A stretch of DNA of 64,000 nucleotides from M55B118 sp041694275. Lineage in GTDB: Bacteria > Bacillota_I > Bacilli_A > Izemoplasmatales > Izemoplasmataceae. The notes beneath the pieces are model-generated. The model was not told the DNA's origin. It saw only the letters and a list, made by a program, of their open reading frames with translations, and did no database searches. The stretch covers positions 1 to 64,000 of the forward strand of contig JASMTQ010000042.1 in NCBI GenBank assembly GCA_041694275.1, read 5' to 3'. Shown in pieces: positions 41,360 to 53,866 of the stretch. The position numbers and the translations under genes are program-made. Numbering within the stretch: the first letter of the stretch is position 1; each line of letters opens with the position of its first letter.

Positions 41360-41863
41360 GTGTCAACCAAGGCAATCGAAAGAAAAAAAGCAGAAGTCGA
41401 TGCACTTGCTACCAAAATGCAAGAAGCAAGCTCTGTGGTCATCGCGGATTATCAAGGACTAACCGTTGATCAGGTAACGAAGCTTCGTACTGCGTTATTT
41501 GAAAATGACTGCGAGTTCAAAGTCATCAAGAACAACATCATCCGTCGTGCTGCAGAAAAAGCCGGTTACGAAAAACTGCTTGAATCTGTTACAGGACCGA
41601 ATGCCGTCGCGTTCTCATATGAAGACAGCGTATCGGCTGCAAAAGTCATCCATGACTTTGCAGAGGAAAACGAAAAACTCGATCTTAAAGTCGGTGTCGT
41701 CGATGGCGATTACATGGACAACGCCCGCATCAACAAAATTGCGACCATTCCAACCCGCGAAGAACTACTTACCATGTTCGCTGGTGGACTCATCCAACCA
41801 ATCAGAAACGTTGCAATTGCAATAAACATGCACAAAGAAAATCTAGAACAACAAAACGGATAA
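41360..41863 (+). CDS. rplJ: 50S ribosomal protein L10
   Basis: Anchors the L12 dimers of the stalk. 167 residues starting with GTG: VVIADYQGLTVDQVTKLR, FKVIKNNIIRRAAEKAG and a C-terminal helix for L12 binding. AGGAGGTGG site. Follows the L10 leader. Confidence 0.95.
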   Translation: MSTKAIERKKAEVDALATKMQEASSVVIADYQGLTVDQVTKLRTALFENDCEFKVIKNNIIRRAAEKAGYEKLLESVTGPNAVAFSYEDSVSAAKVIHDFAEENEKLDLKVGVVDGDYMDNARINKIATIPTREELLTMFAGGLIQPIRNVAIAINMHKENLEQQNG

Positions 41864-41882
41864 AAATAAGGAGGAAACTATC

Positions 41883-42248
41883 ATGGCAAAACTTACCAAT
41901 GCAGAAATCATTGAATCACTTAAAGAAAAAACACTTTTGGAACTTAACGAACTTGTAGATCTTATGAAAGAAGAATTCGGTGTTGACCCAACAGCCGTTG
42001 CTGCTGCCGGACCTGGTGCTGCTGCCGAAGAAGAACCTAGTGAAGTGACTGTAACACTTACCAATGCTGGTGCCAAGAAAATCGGCGTCATCAAAGTCGT
42101 GCGTCAAATCACTGGCCTCGGACTCAAAGAAGCCAAAGCGCTTGTTGACGGCGTACCTGCTGCTGTCAAAGAAGACATCGAACCAGAAGAAGCCGAAGAA
42201 ATCAAGAACCAACTTGAAGAAGCCGGCGCATCTGTCGAAGTCAAATAA
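41883..42248 (+). CDS. rplL: 50S ribosomal protein L7/L12
   Basis: Flexible stalk protein recruiting translation GTPases. 121 residues: N-terminal dimer helix with IIESLKEKTLLELNELVDLM, an alanine-rich hinge (PTAVAAAGPGAAAEE) and the C-terminal domain GAKKIGVIKVVRQITGLGLK. A very strong terminator follows. Confidence 0.98.
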   Translation: MAKLTNAEIIESLKEKTLLELNELVDLMKEEFGVDPTAVAAAGPGAAAEEEPSEVTVTLTNAGAKKIGVIKVVRQITGLGLKEAKALVDGVPAAVKEDIEPEEAEEIKNQLEEAGASVEVK

Positions 42249-42260
42249 CAAACATAGACA

Positions 42261-42289
42261 AAAAACCTGGGGATTTTCCCCAGGTTTTT
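42261..42289 (+). terminator. Terminator after rplL
   Basis: AAAAACCTGGGGA pairs perfectly with TCCCCAGGTTTTT: a 13-pair hairpin with a tiny loop and T-run. Confidence 0.93.
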
Positions 42290-42322
42290 GCCTATTATTC
42301 CACCAAACGGTGAGGTGAGCAA

Positions 42323-42919
42323 ATGACCCACTACTATAGTGAATCTCAGGATGATACCAAAAGCAACGAGACACCGGTTGAAGTCACTTTTTGTGACAGA
42401 ACATTTACGTTTTTAAGTGATCACGGCGTATTTTCAAAAGGTCGAATCGACCTGGGTACGCGAACACTTATTGAAAACGTTGAAGTGAAACCGGGCGCGA
42501 AAGTGCTTGATCTCGGGTGTGGATACGGCGTCATTGGCATTACGGTTGCTGCATGCAAGCATGCGAATGTAACCATGAGTGATGTGAATGAACGAGCGAT
42601 TGATCTCACCAGGAGAAATGCCGATGCGAACGGCGTCAATGTCAATATCGTTAAAAGCTATGGGTTGGACAAAGTTGATGGCTTTTTTGATGTCATTATC
42701 TCCAATCCACCGATCAGAATCGGTAAGGCCAGGCTATACGCGATGTACAAAGACGTTTACGAAGCGCTTAATGACGGCGGAATCTTTTGGCTGGTCATCC
42801 GAAAAAAACAAGGCGCGCAATCTGCGGCCAAATATTTAGAGACGATGTTTGATGTCAATATTGTGAAAAAACACAAAGGCTACCATGTTATGGCCTGTAA
42901 AAAAACATTGACGTCTTGA
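42323..42919 (+). CDS. Class I SAM methyltransferase, RsmC-like (YbxB)
   Basis: 198 residues: GVFSKGRIDLGTRTLIE, SAM motif VLDLGCGYGVIGITVA, and the catalytic NPPIR. This is the small YbxB protein that stands between rplL and rpoB in many Bacillota; related RsmC methylates G1207 of 16S rRNA, but the target of the short form is not established. GAGGTGAG precedes ATG. Confidence 0.88.
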   Translation: MTHYYSESQDDTKSNETPVEVTFCDRTFTFLSDHGVFSKGRIDLGTRTLIENVEVKPGAKVLDLGCGYGVIGITVAACKHANVTMSDVNERAIDLTRRNADANGVNVNIVKSYGLDKVDGFFDVIISNPPIRIGKARLYAMYKDVYEALNDGGIFWLVIRKKQGAQSAAKYLETMFDVNIVKKHKGYHVMACKKTLTS

Positions 42920-42936
42920 CAACATTGTGATACAAT
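42908..42936 (+). promoter_or_regulatory. Promoter of rpoB-rpoC
   Basis: TTGACG (42908-42913), 17-base spacer ending in TGA, TACAAT (42931-42936): both a -35 and an extended -10. It overlaps the stop of the methyltransferase gene. Leader about 64 bases. Confidence 0.8.
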
Positions 42937-43006
42937 TACAAAATGCGATAACATGCGCTTTTTTGTAGTGCAGTCACTTTTTTAATTTTAAAACGGGGTG
43001 AATATA

Positions 43007-46000
43007 TTGAATTATTCAACAATCAAGTACGGAAGAAAAAGGGAACGTAGAAACTATTCCCGAGTTAAGTCAAATGTGGAGTTACCCAACCTGGTAGAAG
43101 TTCAGACAAATTCGTTTGACTGGTTCGTTGAGGAAGGGCTTAGGGAACTTCTCACAGACATTTCACCCATTGAGAATTTCACAGGCGATCTTCTCATGTA
43201 CTTCGAAGATTTGGAATTTGGTGAACCAAAATATTCCATCGAAGAAGCCAGAGAAAAGGAATTGACCTACGCTAAACCGCTTAGAGTCAATGTCAAATTA
43301 GCCAACGAAAGCACCGGCGAAGTCAAGGAACAAAAGATTTTTATGGGCGATATTCCGTTCATGACACCGAGGGTGTCATTCATCATCAATGGTAGTGAGC
43401 GGGTTATTGTAAGTCAGATTGTTCGTAGTGCCGGCGTTTTTTACTCTGAAGAGGTAGATCGCAAAACCCTTGAGAGTAAATATCTGGGTCAGATCATTCC
43501 AAACCGTGGTGCATGGTTGGAATATGAAACCGGATCCAAAGACACGCTTTTCGTCAAATTGGACCGTTCCAAGAAAATTCCGCTTACCACGCTTCTAAGA
43601 GCCATCGGATTTTCAGGACGTGAAGCCATCAAGGATATTTTTGGCGAAAACGAATATATAGAAAACACCTTGGGCAAGGATTTGACCAAGTCTTCGCATG
43701 ATGCGATTCTTGAAGTCTATTCCAAACTGAGACAAGGAGAAACCGCGACTATTGAAGGAGCCATCAGCTTCTTTGAGAGCCGTCTTTTTGACGCGAAACG
43801 CTATGAACTTGCGAAAGTCGGTCGTTATAAAGTCAATAAGAAGATGGACATCCTTAACCATGTCCTCGGCAAGGAACTTGCAGAAGACATTGTGAACCCT
43901 GAGACTGGTGAAATCATTCTCAGCGAGGGCACTACCATCGACAAAGCTGCAAAAGCCGTGCTTAACGAGAACCGTGATGCGCTGCGTATAAGCGTACCGG
44001 GCGTCAAACGCATGACACTTGAATATGATTTCGCGGTGCAGCTTGACATCCTCGATGCCAATCCGTATCTCGATTATCTAAATGACGAACAGAAACTCGA
44101 CCTCATCCGAAGCCAACGTTATGGTACGGTCGATGAACTGATTGATGCATACCTTGAAAATCGCGGACTTACCAAGAAGGCATTTATCGAAGCTGAAGGC
44201 AATGCCGCTTTCGATGAAATGAAATCGTCTTTGGAAGACACGCTTGCCAAGGATGATCTGTATTTCGATCTTGCACATATTGAAACCCTTAAAATCAAGC
44301 ATCGCGACCGGTATGAAGAAGTGCATACTCTGAGAGTCATCGGGAACGATTCCCGTGAGACTGCGGAGCATCTTGCGTCTTCGGACATCATCGCGAGCAT
44401 CGGATATTATTTGAACCTTATGAAAGACTATGGTTTGCTTGATGATATCGACCACCTAGGAAACAGACGTCTGCGTCTGATTGGTGAACTTCTTAAAAAT
44501 CAATTCAGAATCGGTCTTTCCAAACTTGAGAAAAACATCAAGGACCGCATGAGTACGAGAGATACCACGGACATCACCCCACAAGGGCTCATCAACATCC
44601 GTCCGCTCACCTCTTCACTCAAAGAGTTCTTCGGATCATCACAGCTTTCGCAGTTCATGAGCCAGACCAACCCGCTTGATGAACTTACACATAAAAGACG
44701 TATCAGTGCGCTCGGCCCTGGTGGGCTTACGCGTGATCGTGCGGGCTTTGAAGTCCGTGACGTTCACTATACGCACTATGGGCGCATCTGTCCGATTGAA
44801 ACCCCTGAGGGTCAGAACATCGGACTCATCAACTCACTTGCATCCTACGTACGTGTGAACCAGTTCGGCTTTATGGAAACACCGTATCTCAAAGTCGTCA
44901 AGGAGGCAGGCAAACCTCCACGCGTTACAGAAGAGTTTTTCTATCTAAGTGCTGACGAAGAAGAAGACTATGTCATCGGACAGGCCAACATCAATCTGGA
45001 TGATGACAAGTTCGTTATCGATGAATCCGTCGTTGCTCGGTACCGCGGTGAAACCAAGATGCGTGCCCGCGAAGACATTGATTTGATTGACGTCTCACCT
45101 AAACAGATCGTATCGATTTCCACATCCACGATTCCGTTCCTAGAACACGATGATGCGAACCGTGCCCTCATGGGTGCGAACATGCAGCGTCAGGCCATTC
45201 CTCTTTTAAGACCGGAAGCGCCGTTTGTTGGAACCGGTATCGAATACAAGGCGTCCAAAGACAGTGGTGCTACGAAAGTCGCCCACAAGGCTGGAACCGT
45301 CACTTACGTAGATGCGAACCGCATAGAAATCACTTCAAAAGACTCTTCAAAAGAAACCTATAAACTTGAAAAATACGTCCGTTCAAACCAGGGAACCTGC
45401 TTCAATCAAAAACCGATTGTGGCCCTTGGCGAAGAAATCAACGAAGGAGAAATCATCGCAGACGGCCCTTCAATGGATCAGGGTGAACTCTCTGTTGGAC
45501 GCAACGTGACCGTCGCATTCATGACTTGGAACGGCTATAACTACGAGGACGCCGTCATCATGAGTGAAAGACTCGTCAAAGAAGACGTGTACACATCCAT
45601 TCACATAGAAAAATACGATGTTGAAGCGAGAGACACCAAACTCGGTAACGAAGAAATCACCCGTGAAATTCCAAACGTCGGTGAAGAAGGCAGACGCTTC
45701 CTTGACGACCGCGGCATCATCATTCCGGGGGCCGAAGTTGAAGAAGGCGACATATTGGTTGGTAAAGTCACCCCCAAAGGGCATACCGATCCGACACCTG
45801 AAGACCGCCTGCTCCTTGCGATCTTCGGACAGAAGTCGCAGGAAGTAAGAGATACCTCGCTCAGAGTTCCACATGGCGGCGGGGGCATTGTTCAAAGCGT
45901 CAAATACTTCTCGCGTGCCAATGGAGATGAACTTCCACCAGGTGCAACCGAAGTCGTACGCGTATTCATCGTACAGAAACGTAAAATTTCAGAAGGCGAC

Positions 46001-46759
46001 AAAATGGCCGGACGTCATGGTAACAAAGGGGTTATCTCAAAAATACTCCCTGAAGAAGACATGCCGTTCCTCCCTGATGGCACACCTGTGGATATCATGC
46101 TCAACCCACTTGGGGTTCCATCGCGTATGAACATCGGACAGGTACTTGAGATCCATCTCGGAATGGCTGCCAAACGCCTCGGACTCCACGTTGCAACACC
46201 AGTATTCGACGGCGTCAGCAACGACGACCTTGTGAAAATCATGGCCGAAGCCGGCATGAATCCCGATGGGAAGACACCGCTTTTCTCAGGACAAACCGGA
46301 ATGCAATACGACGAAGATGTATCCGTGGGCGTCATGCATATGATCAAACTCGACCACATGGTCGATGACAAACTCCATGCGAGAAGCGTCGGTCCTTACA
46401 CGCTTGTCACCCAGCAGCCAATGGGTGGTAAGGCGCAAAATGGTGGACAGCGTTTCGGTGAAATGGAAGTATGGGCCCTTGAAGCATATGGTGCTTCATA
46501 CTGTCTTCAGGAAATGCTCACTGTCAAGAGTGACGACATCATTGGACGCAACAAGGTGTTCCGCGCGATTGTGGACGGGAAAAGCATCCCAGAACCATCA
46601 CTCCCTGAATCATTCCGCGTCCTTACAAGAGAACTTCAGTCTCTTGGTATCCAGGTCGAACTCATCAATAAAGAATCCGGGCGCAACGAAGCGAACAAGA
46701 GCCTGGTAGAAGATTCAGATGTCGAAGACTACATCGACAAATATGGCTTTAATTCCTAA
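43007..46759 (+). CDS. rpoB: DNA-directed RNA polymerase subunit beta
   Basis: 1250 residues. The rifampicin-pocket region reads SQFMSQTNPLDELTHKRRIS, where E. coli Asp516 is serine (Ser552 here) while His526 and Ser531 are kept. Other marks: GPGGLTRDRAGFEVRDVHY, RICPIETPEGQNIGLI, GDKMAGRHGNKGV and GGQRFGEMEVWALEAYGA. The start is TTG 43007, with GGGGTG (42995-43000) six bases upstream; the in-frame GTG at 42998 is part of that site. rpoC follows by 16 bases. Confidence 0.98.
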   Translation: MNYSTIKYGRKRERRNYSRVKSNVELPNLVEVQTNSFDWFVEEGLRELLTDISPIENFTGDLLMYFEDLEFGEPKYSIEEAREKELTYAKPLRVNVKLANESTGEVKEQKIFMGDIPFMTPRVSFIINGSERVIVSQIVRSAGVFYSEEVDRKTLESKYLGQIIPNRGAWLEYETGSKDTLFVKLDRSKKIPLTTLLRAIGFSGREAIKDIFGENEYIENTLGKDLTKSSHDAILEVYSKLRQGETATIEGAISFFESRLFDAKRYELAKVGRYKVNKKMDILNHVLGKELAEDIVNPETGEIILSEGTTIDKAAKAVLNENRDALRISVPGVKRMTLEYDFAVQLDILDANPYLDYLNDEQKLDLIRSQRYGTVDELIDAYLENRGLTKKAFIEAEGNAAFDEMKSSLEDTLAKDDLYFDLAHIETLKIKHRDRYEEVHTLRVIGNDSRETAEHLASSDIIASIGYYLNLMKDYGLLDDIDHLGNRRLRLIGELLKNQFRIGLSKLEKNIKDRMSTRDTTDITPQGLINIRPLTSSLKEFFGSSQLSQFMSQTNPLDELTHKRRISALGPGGLTRDRAGFEVRDVHYTHYGRICPIETPEGQNIGLINSLASYVRVNQFGFMETPYLKVVKEAGKPPRVTEEFFYLSADEEEDYVIGQANINLDDDKFVIDESVVARYRGETKMRAREDIDLIDVSPKQIVSISTSTIPFLEHDDANRALMGANMQRQAIPLLRPEAPFVGTGIEYKASKDSGATKVAHKAGTVTYVDANRIEITSKDSSKETYKLEKYVRSNQGTCFNQKPIVALGEEINEGEIIADGPSMDQGELSVGRNVTVAFMTWNGYNYEDAVIMSERLVKEDVYTSIHIEKYDVEARDTKLGNEEITREIPNVGEEGRRFLDDRGIIIPGAEVEEGDILVGKVTPKGHTDPTPEDRLLLAIFGQKSQEVRDTSLRVPHGGGGIVQSVKYFSRANGDELPPGATEVVRVFIVQKRKISEGDKMAGRHGNKGVISKILPEEDMPFLPDGTPVDIMLNPLGVPSRMNIGQVLEIHLGMAAKRLGLHVATPVFDGVSNDDLVKIMAEAGMNPDGKTPLFSGQTGMQYDEDVSVGVMHMIKLDHMVDDKLHARSVGPYTLVTQQPMGGKAQNGGQRFGEMEVWALEAYGASYCLQEMLTVKSDDIIGRNKVFRAIVDGKSIPEPSLPESFRVLTRELQSLGIQVELINKESGRNEANKSLVEDSDVEDYIDKYGFNS

Positions 46760-46775
46760 AAGGTAAGGTGATTGT

Positions 46776-50573
<3,798 letters not shown>

Positions 50574-50581
50574 ACACTTTT

Positions 50582-50614
50582 AATCGGGCGGCCGAGCCGC
50601 CCGATTACTTTTTT
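50582..50614 (+). terminator. Terminator after rpoC
   Basis: AATCGGGCGGC, CGA loop, GCCGCCCGATT (11 perfect pairs), then AC and six T residues. Confidence 0.95.
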
Positions 50615-50635
50615 GAAAAAAGGTGCCCGGAATGA

Positions 50636-50664
50636 TTGACACGCCTGGTACTGTGTAGTATAAT
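50636..50664 (+). promoter_or_regulatory. Consensus promoter of the str operon
   Basis: Perfect TTGACA (50636-50641), 17-base spacer and perfect TATAAT (50659-50664). Likely one of the strongest promoters in the window. RNA would start near 50671. Confidence 0.95.
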
Positions 50665-50683
50665 TGCACTTGCAAAATGCTTA

Positions 50684-50718
50684 AAAACATCAGGGTTTGT
50701 CATAAAACCCCTGTTTTT
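50684..50718 (+). terminator. Attenuator-like hairpin in the rpsL leader
   Basis: About 15-20 bases after the start of transcription, CAGGGTTT pairs with AAACCCCTG (one bulge), with flanking A- and T-runs: AAAAAC before and GTTTTT after. This has the form of an intrinsic terminator inside the leader, 55 bases before rpsL. Confidence 0.6.
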
Positions 50719-50773
50719 ATGAGAAAAACGATACACTTGGATGTGTTGTAACAATTTTGAAAGGAGGAATCTC

Positions 50774-51181
50774 ATGCCTACTATCAACCAATTGGTAAGA
50801 AAAGGACGTACGACCCGCAAGAAGAAATCAAAATCACCACACCTTAGCATCAACTTCAATACGCTAAAAAAAGAATACACGACTCTGCCTAGCCCACAAA
50901 AACGTGGTGTATGTACTCGTGTTGCGACTATGACGCCTAAAAAACCGAACTCTGCGCTTCGTAAATACGCACGTGTTCGCTTGACCAACGGTATCGAAGT
51001 GACTGCCTACATTCCTGGAATCGGGCACAAACTTCAAGAACATAGCGTTGTACTCATTCGCGGAGGCCGTGTAAAAGACCTTCCGGGTGTCCGCTATCAT
51101 ATCGTTCGCGGTACGCTTGACGCCGGTGGCGTCGAAGGCCGTAAGCAGGGCCGTTCCAAATACGGAACCAAAAAAGCCTAA
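50774..51181 (+). CDS. rpsL: 30S ribosomal protein S12
   Basis: Decoding-centre protein. 135 residues: MPTINQLVRKGR, TPKKPNSALRKYARVRLTNG and GRVKDLPGVRYHIVRG. Both lysines linked to streptomycin sensitivity (K43 and K88 in E. coli) are present, so no resistance substitution is visible. AAAGGAGGA fits ATG 50774; the in-frame ATG at 50741 lacks a site. Confidence 0.98.
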   Translation: MPTINQLVRKGRTTRKKKSKSPHLSINFNTLKKEYTTLPSPQKRGVCTRVATMTPKKPNSALRKYARVRLTNGIEVTAYIPGIGHKLQEHSVVLIRGGRVKDLPGVRYHIVRGTLDAGGVEGRKQGRSKYGTKKA

Positions 51182-51223
51182 CAGGATTCACATGCATTTA
51201 TAGATTGAAAGGAGGAATTCAGT

Positions 51224-51694
51224 ATGCCTCGTAAAGGACATATTGCGAAAAGGGATGTACTACCTGACCCTATTTACAATTCAAAACTCGTCACCAAGCT
51301 CATCAACAGCATCATGAATGACGGTAAGAAAAATACAGCGCAAAAAATTCTTTATAATGCCTTCAAACGTGTTGAAGAAATCAAAAACCAACCCCCTCTT
51401 GAAGTCTTTGAAGAAGCGCTTAACAACGTAATGCCAAGTTTTGAGGTTCGTGCTCGCAGAATCGGTGGACAAAACTACCAGGTTCCTATGGAAGTACGTG
51501 AAGAGCGTCGTTATACGCTCGGACTCAGATGGATTACGCTTTACTCAAGACTAAGAAACGAAAAAACCATGGAAGAACGCCTCGCGAAAGAAATCGTCGA
51601 CGCCTCAAACGGTGTTGGACAATCGGTTAAGAAACGCGAAGATATGCATAGAATGGCTGACGCCAACAAAGCGTTCGCACATTACCGCTGGTAA
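51224..51694 (+). CDS. rpsG: 30S ribosomal protein S7
   Basis: Head-assembly initiator. 156 residues: MPRKGHIAKRDVLPDPIYNS, VRARRIGGQNYQVPMEV and ANKAFAHYRW at the end. AAAGGAGGA site. In E. coli it represses the str operon. Normal. Confidence 0.98.
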   Translation: MPRKGHIAKRDVLPDPIYNSKLVTKLINSIMNDGKKNTAQKILYNAFKRVEEIKNQPPLEVFEEALNNVMPSFEVRARRIGGQNYQVPMEVREERRYTLGLRWITLYSRLRNEKTMEERLAKEIVDASNGVGQSVKKREDMHRMADANKAFAHYRW

Positions 51695-51709
51695 GAAAGG
51701 AGCCCAACA

Positions 51710-53785
51710 ATGCCAAGAAAAATTTCTTTGGAAAAAACTCGTAATATCGGAATCATGGCGCACATTGATGCCGGTAAAACCACGACTACTGAACGGGTTC
51801 TTTTCCATACCGGTCGCATCCACAAGATCGGAGAAACCCATGAAGGGGCTTCTCAAATGGACTGGATGGACCAGGAACAAGAACGCGGTATTACAATCAC
51901 GTCTGCGGCGACCACCGCATTCTGGCATGATCACCGCGTCAACATCATCGATACGCCGGGCCACGTAGACTTCACCGTAGAAGTTTCACGTTCCCTTCGT
52001 GTACTTGACGGTTCAGTCGCCGTTTTGGACGCGCAAGCCGGTGTTGAACCACAAACTGAAACCGTATGGCGTCAAGCTACCGAATACATGGTTCCAAGAA
52101 TCGTGTTCATCAACAAGATGGATAAAATCGGGGCTGACTTTGCATACAGTGTCGGAACCATCCGTGAACGTCTGGGTGTAAAAACCGCAGCCATTCAGTG
52201 GCCAATCGGTGCCGAAGACGATTTCACAGGCATCATCGACCTTGTGAAGATGGAAGCCCACATGTATGACGGCGGACCAAAAGAGGAAGCCGAAATCGTG
52301 GAGATTCCTGAAGAATACAAGGAACTCGCCGCTGAAAAACGCAACGAACTCATCGAGGAACTTGCGGACTTCAACGAAGAAATGATGATGGCTTATCTTG
52401 AAGGCGAAGAAATTTCAAACGAACTTCTCGTTGAAACCATTCGCCACGCCACCCTTGAAGTTGACTTCTTCCCAGTACTCTGTGGAAGTGCCTTCAAAAA
52501 CAAAGGTGTCAAGCTCATGCTCGATGCCGTCATCAATTACCTTCCAGCACCTACGGACGTCCGTAAGGTACGCGGAACCATGATTGATACTGGCGAAGAA
52601 ATCGCCGTCCCTTCAAGCGATGACGAAAAATTCGCAGCCCTTGCATTCAAAGTCGCAACAGACCCATTCGTCGGTAAACTCACGTTCTTCCGTGTCTACT
52701 CAGGAACCCTTTCAAAAGGGTCTTACATCATGAATACCACCAAGGACAACAAAGAACGCGTCGGACGCATCCTTCAAATGCATGCGAACCACCGCGAAGC
52801 GATTGATACCGTATATGCGGGTGACATCGCAGCGGCTGTCGGACTCAAGGACACCGCAACCGGGGACACCCTTGCCGAAGAAGGTTACAAGATTCTTCTC
52901 GAGCAAATGGTCTTCCCTGAACCTGTCATCAGCGTCGCGATCGAACCAAAATCAAAAGCTGACCAGGACAAGATGGGCGTAGCCCTTCAAAAACTTGCGG
53001 AAGAAGATCCAACATTCCGTACCTACACCAACGAAGAAACCGGTCAGACAATCATCGCCGGTATGGGTGAACTTCACCTTGACATCATCGTTGATCGCCT
53101 CAAACGCGAATTCAAAGTTGAAGCGAATGTCGGTGCGCCGCAGGTATCTTACCGCGAAACCTTCACCAAAGAAGCAAACATCGAAGGAAAATTCATCCGC
53201 CAATCAGGTGGACGTGGACAATACGGACACGTATGGATCAAATTCGAACCGAATGAAGAAGGCGCAGGCTTCGAATTCGTCGACAAAATCGTCGGTGGTG
53301 TCGTGCCTCGCGAATACATTCCAATCGTTGGAAAAGGGATTGAAGAAGCCCTTGAAAACGGTGTGCTTGCAGGCTATCCAATGATCGACATCAAAGCGAC
53401 CCTGTTTGATGGATCGTACCATGACGTCGACTCATCCGAAATGGCCTTCAAAGTCGCAGCCGGTATGGCTGTCAAGGCTGCCAAGGATCAATGTGGCGCC
53501 ATCATACTTGAACCAATCATGAACGTTGACGTGGTTGCTCCAGATGACTACCTAGGTAACGTCATCGGTGACCTTACTGGACGCCGTGGTAAAATCGCCG
53601 CCCAGGAAGAACGCGGAAACGCACACATGGTCAAAGCAACGGTCCCGCTCTCAGAGATGTTCGGCTACGCTACGAGCCTTCGTTCAAATACGCAGGGTCG
53701 TGGGAACTACACCATGCAGTTCTCTCACTATGAAGCCGCACCGAAAAGCATCGCTGAAGAAATCATCAAAAAACGCAACGGCTAA
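51710..53785 (+). CDS. fusA: Elongation factor G
   Basis: Translocation GTPase. 691 residues: G1 AHIDAGKTTTTER, switch GITITSAATT, G3 DTPGHVDFTVEV, G4 NKMDKIGADF, and domain IV SGGRGQYGHVWI. Single copy in the window; AAAGGAG site. Ends just before the tuf promoter. Confidence 0.98.
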   Translation: MPRKISLEKTRNIGIMAHIDAGKTTTTERVLFHTGRIHKIGETHEGASQMDWMDQEQERGITITSAATTAFWHDHRVNIIDTPGHVDFTVEVSRSLRVLDGSVAVLDAQAGVEPQTETVWRQATEYMVPRIVFINKMDKIGADFAYSVGTIRERLGVKTAAIQWPIGAEDDFTGIIDLVKMEAHMYDGGPKEEAEIVEIPEEYKELAAEKRNELIEELADFNEEMMMAYLEGEEISNELLVETIRHATLEVDFFPVLCGSAFKNKGVKLMLDAVINYLPAPTDVRKVRGTMIDTGEEIAVPSSDDEKFAALAFKVATDPFVGKLTFFRVYSGTLSKGSYIMNTTKDNKERVGRILQMHANHREAIDTVYAGDIAAAVGLKDTATGDTLAEEGYKILLEQMVFPEPVISVAIEPKSKADQDKMGVALQKLAEEDPTFRTYTNEETGQTIIAGMGELHLDIIVDRLKREFKVEANVGAPQVSYRETFTKEANIEGKFIRQSGGRGQYGHVWIKFEPNEEGAGFEFVDKIVGGVVPREYIPIVGKGIEEALENGVLAGYPMIDIKATLFDGSYHDVDSSEMAFKVAAGMAVKAAKDQCGAIILEPIMNVDVVAPDDYLGNVIGDLTGRRGKIAAQEERGNAHMVKATVPLSEMFGYATSLRSNTQGRGNYTMQFSHYEAAPKSIAEEIIKKRNG

Positions 53786-53814
53786 TTGATTTACCTTGCA
53801 TTATAAGATATAAT
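53786..53814 (+). promoter_or_regulatory. Promoter of tuf
   Basis: TTGATT (53786-53791), 17-base spacer, perfect TATAAT (53809-53814). It starts at the base after the fusA stop and gives tuf its own transcript in addition to any read-through. Confidence 0.85.
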
Positions 53815-53866
53815 GCGATAAAATATCACTGTTATAAGACCAATTTCATAAGGAGGAAATAACGAA

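Noticed and set aside
53786..53866. Terminator between fusA and tuf
   Set aside because: ATTATAAGATATAATGCG shows partial symmetry, but this is the promoter itself; no stem with T-run exists, so read-through is possible.
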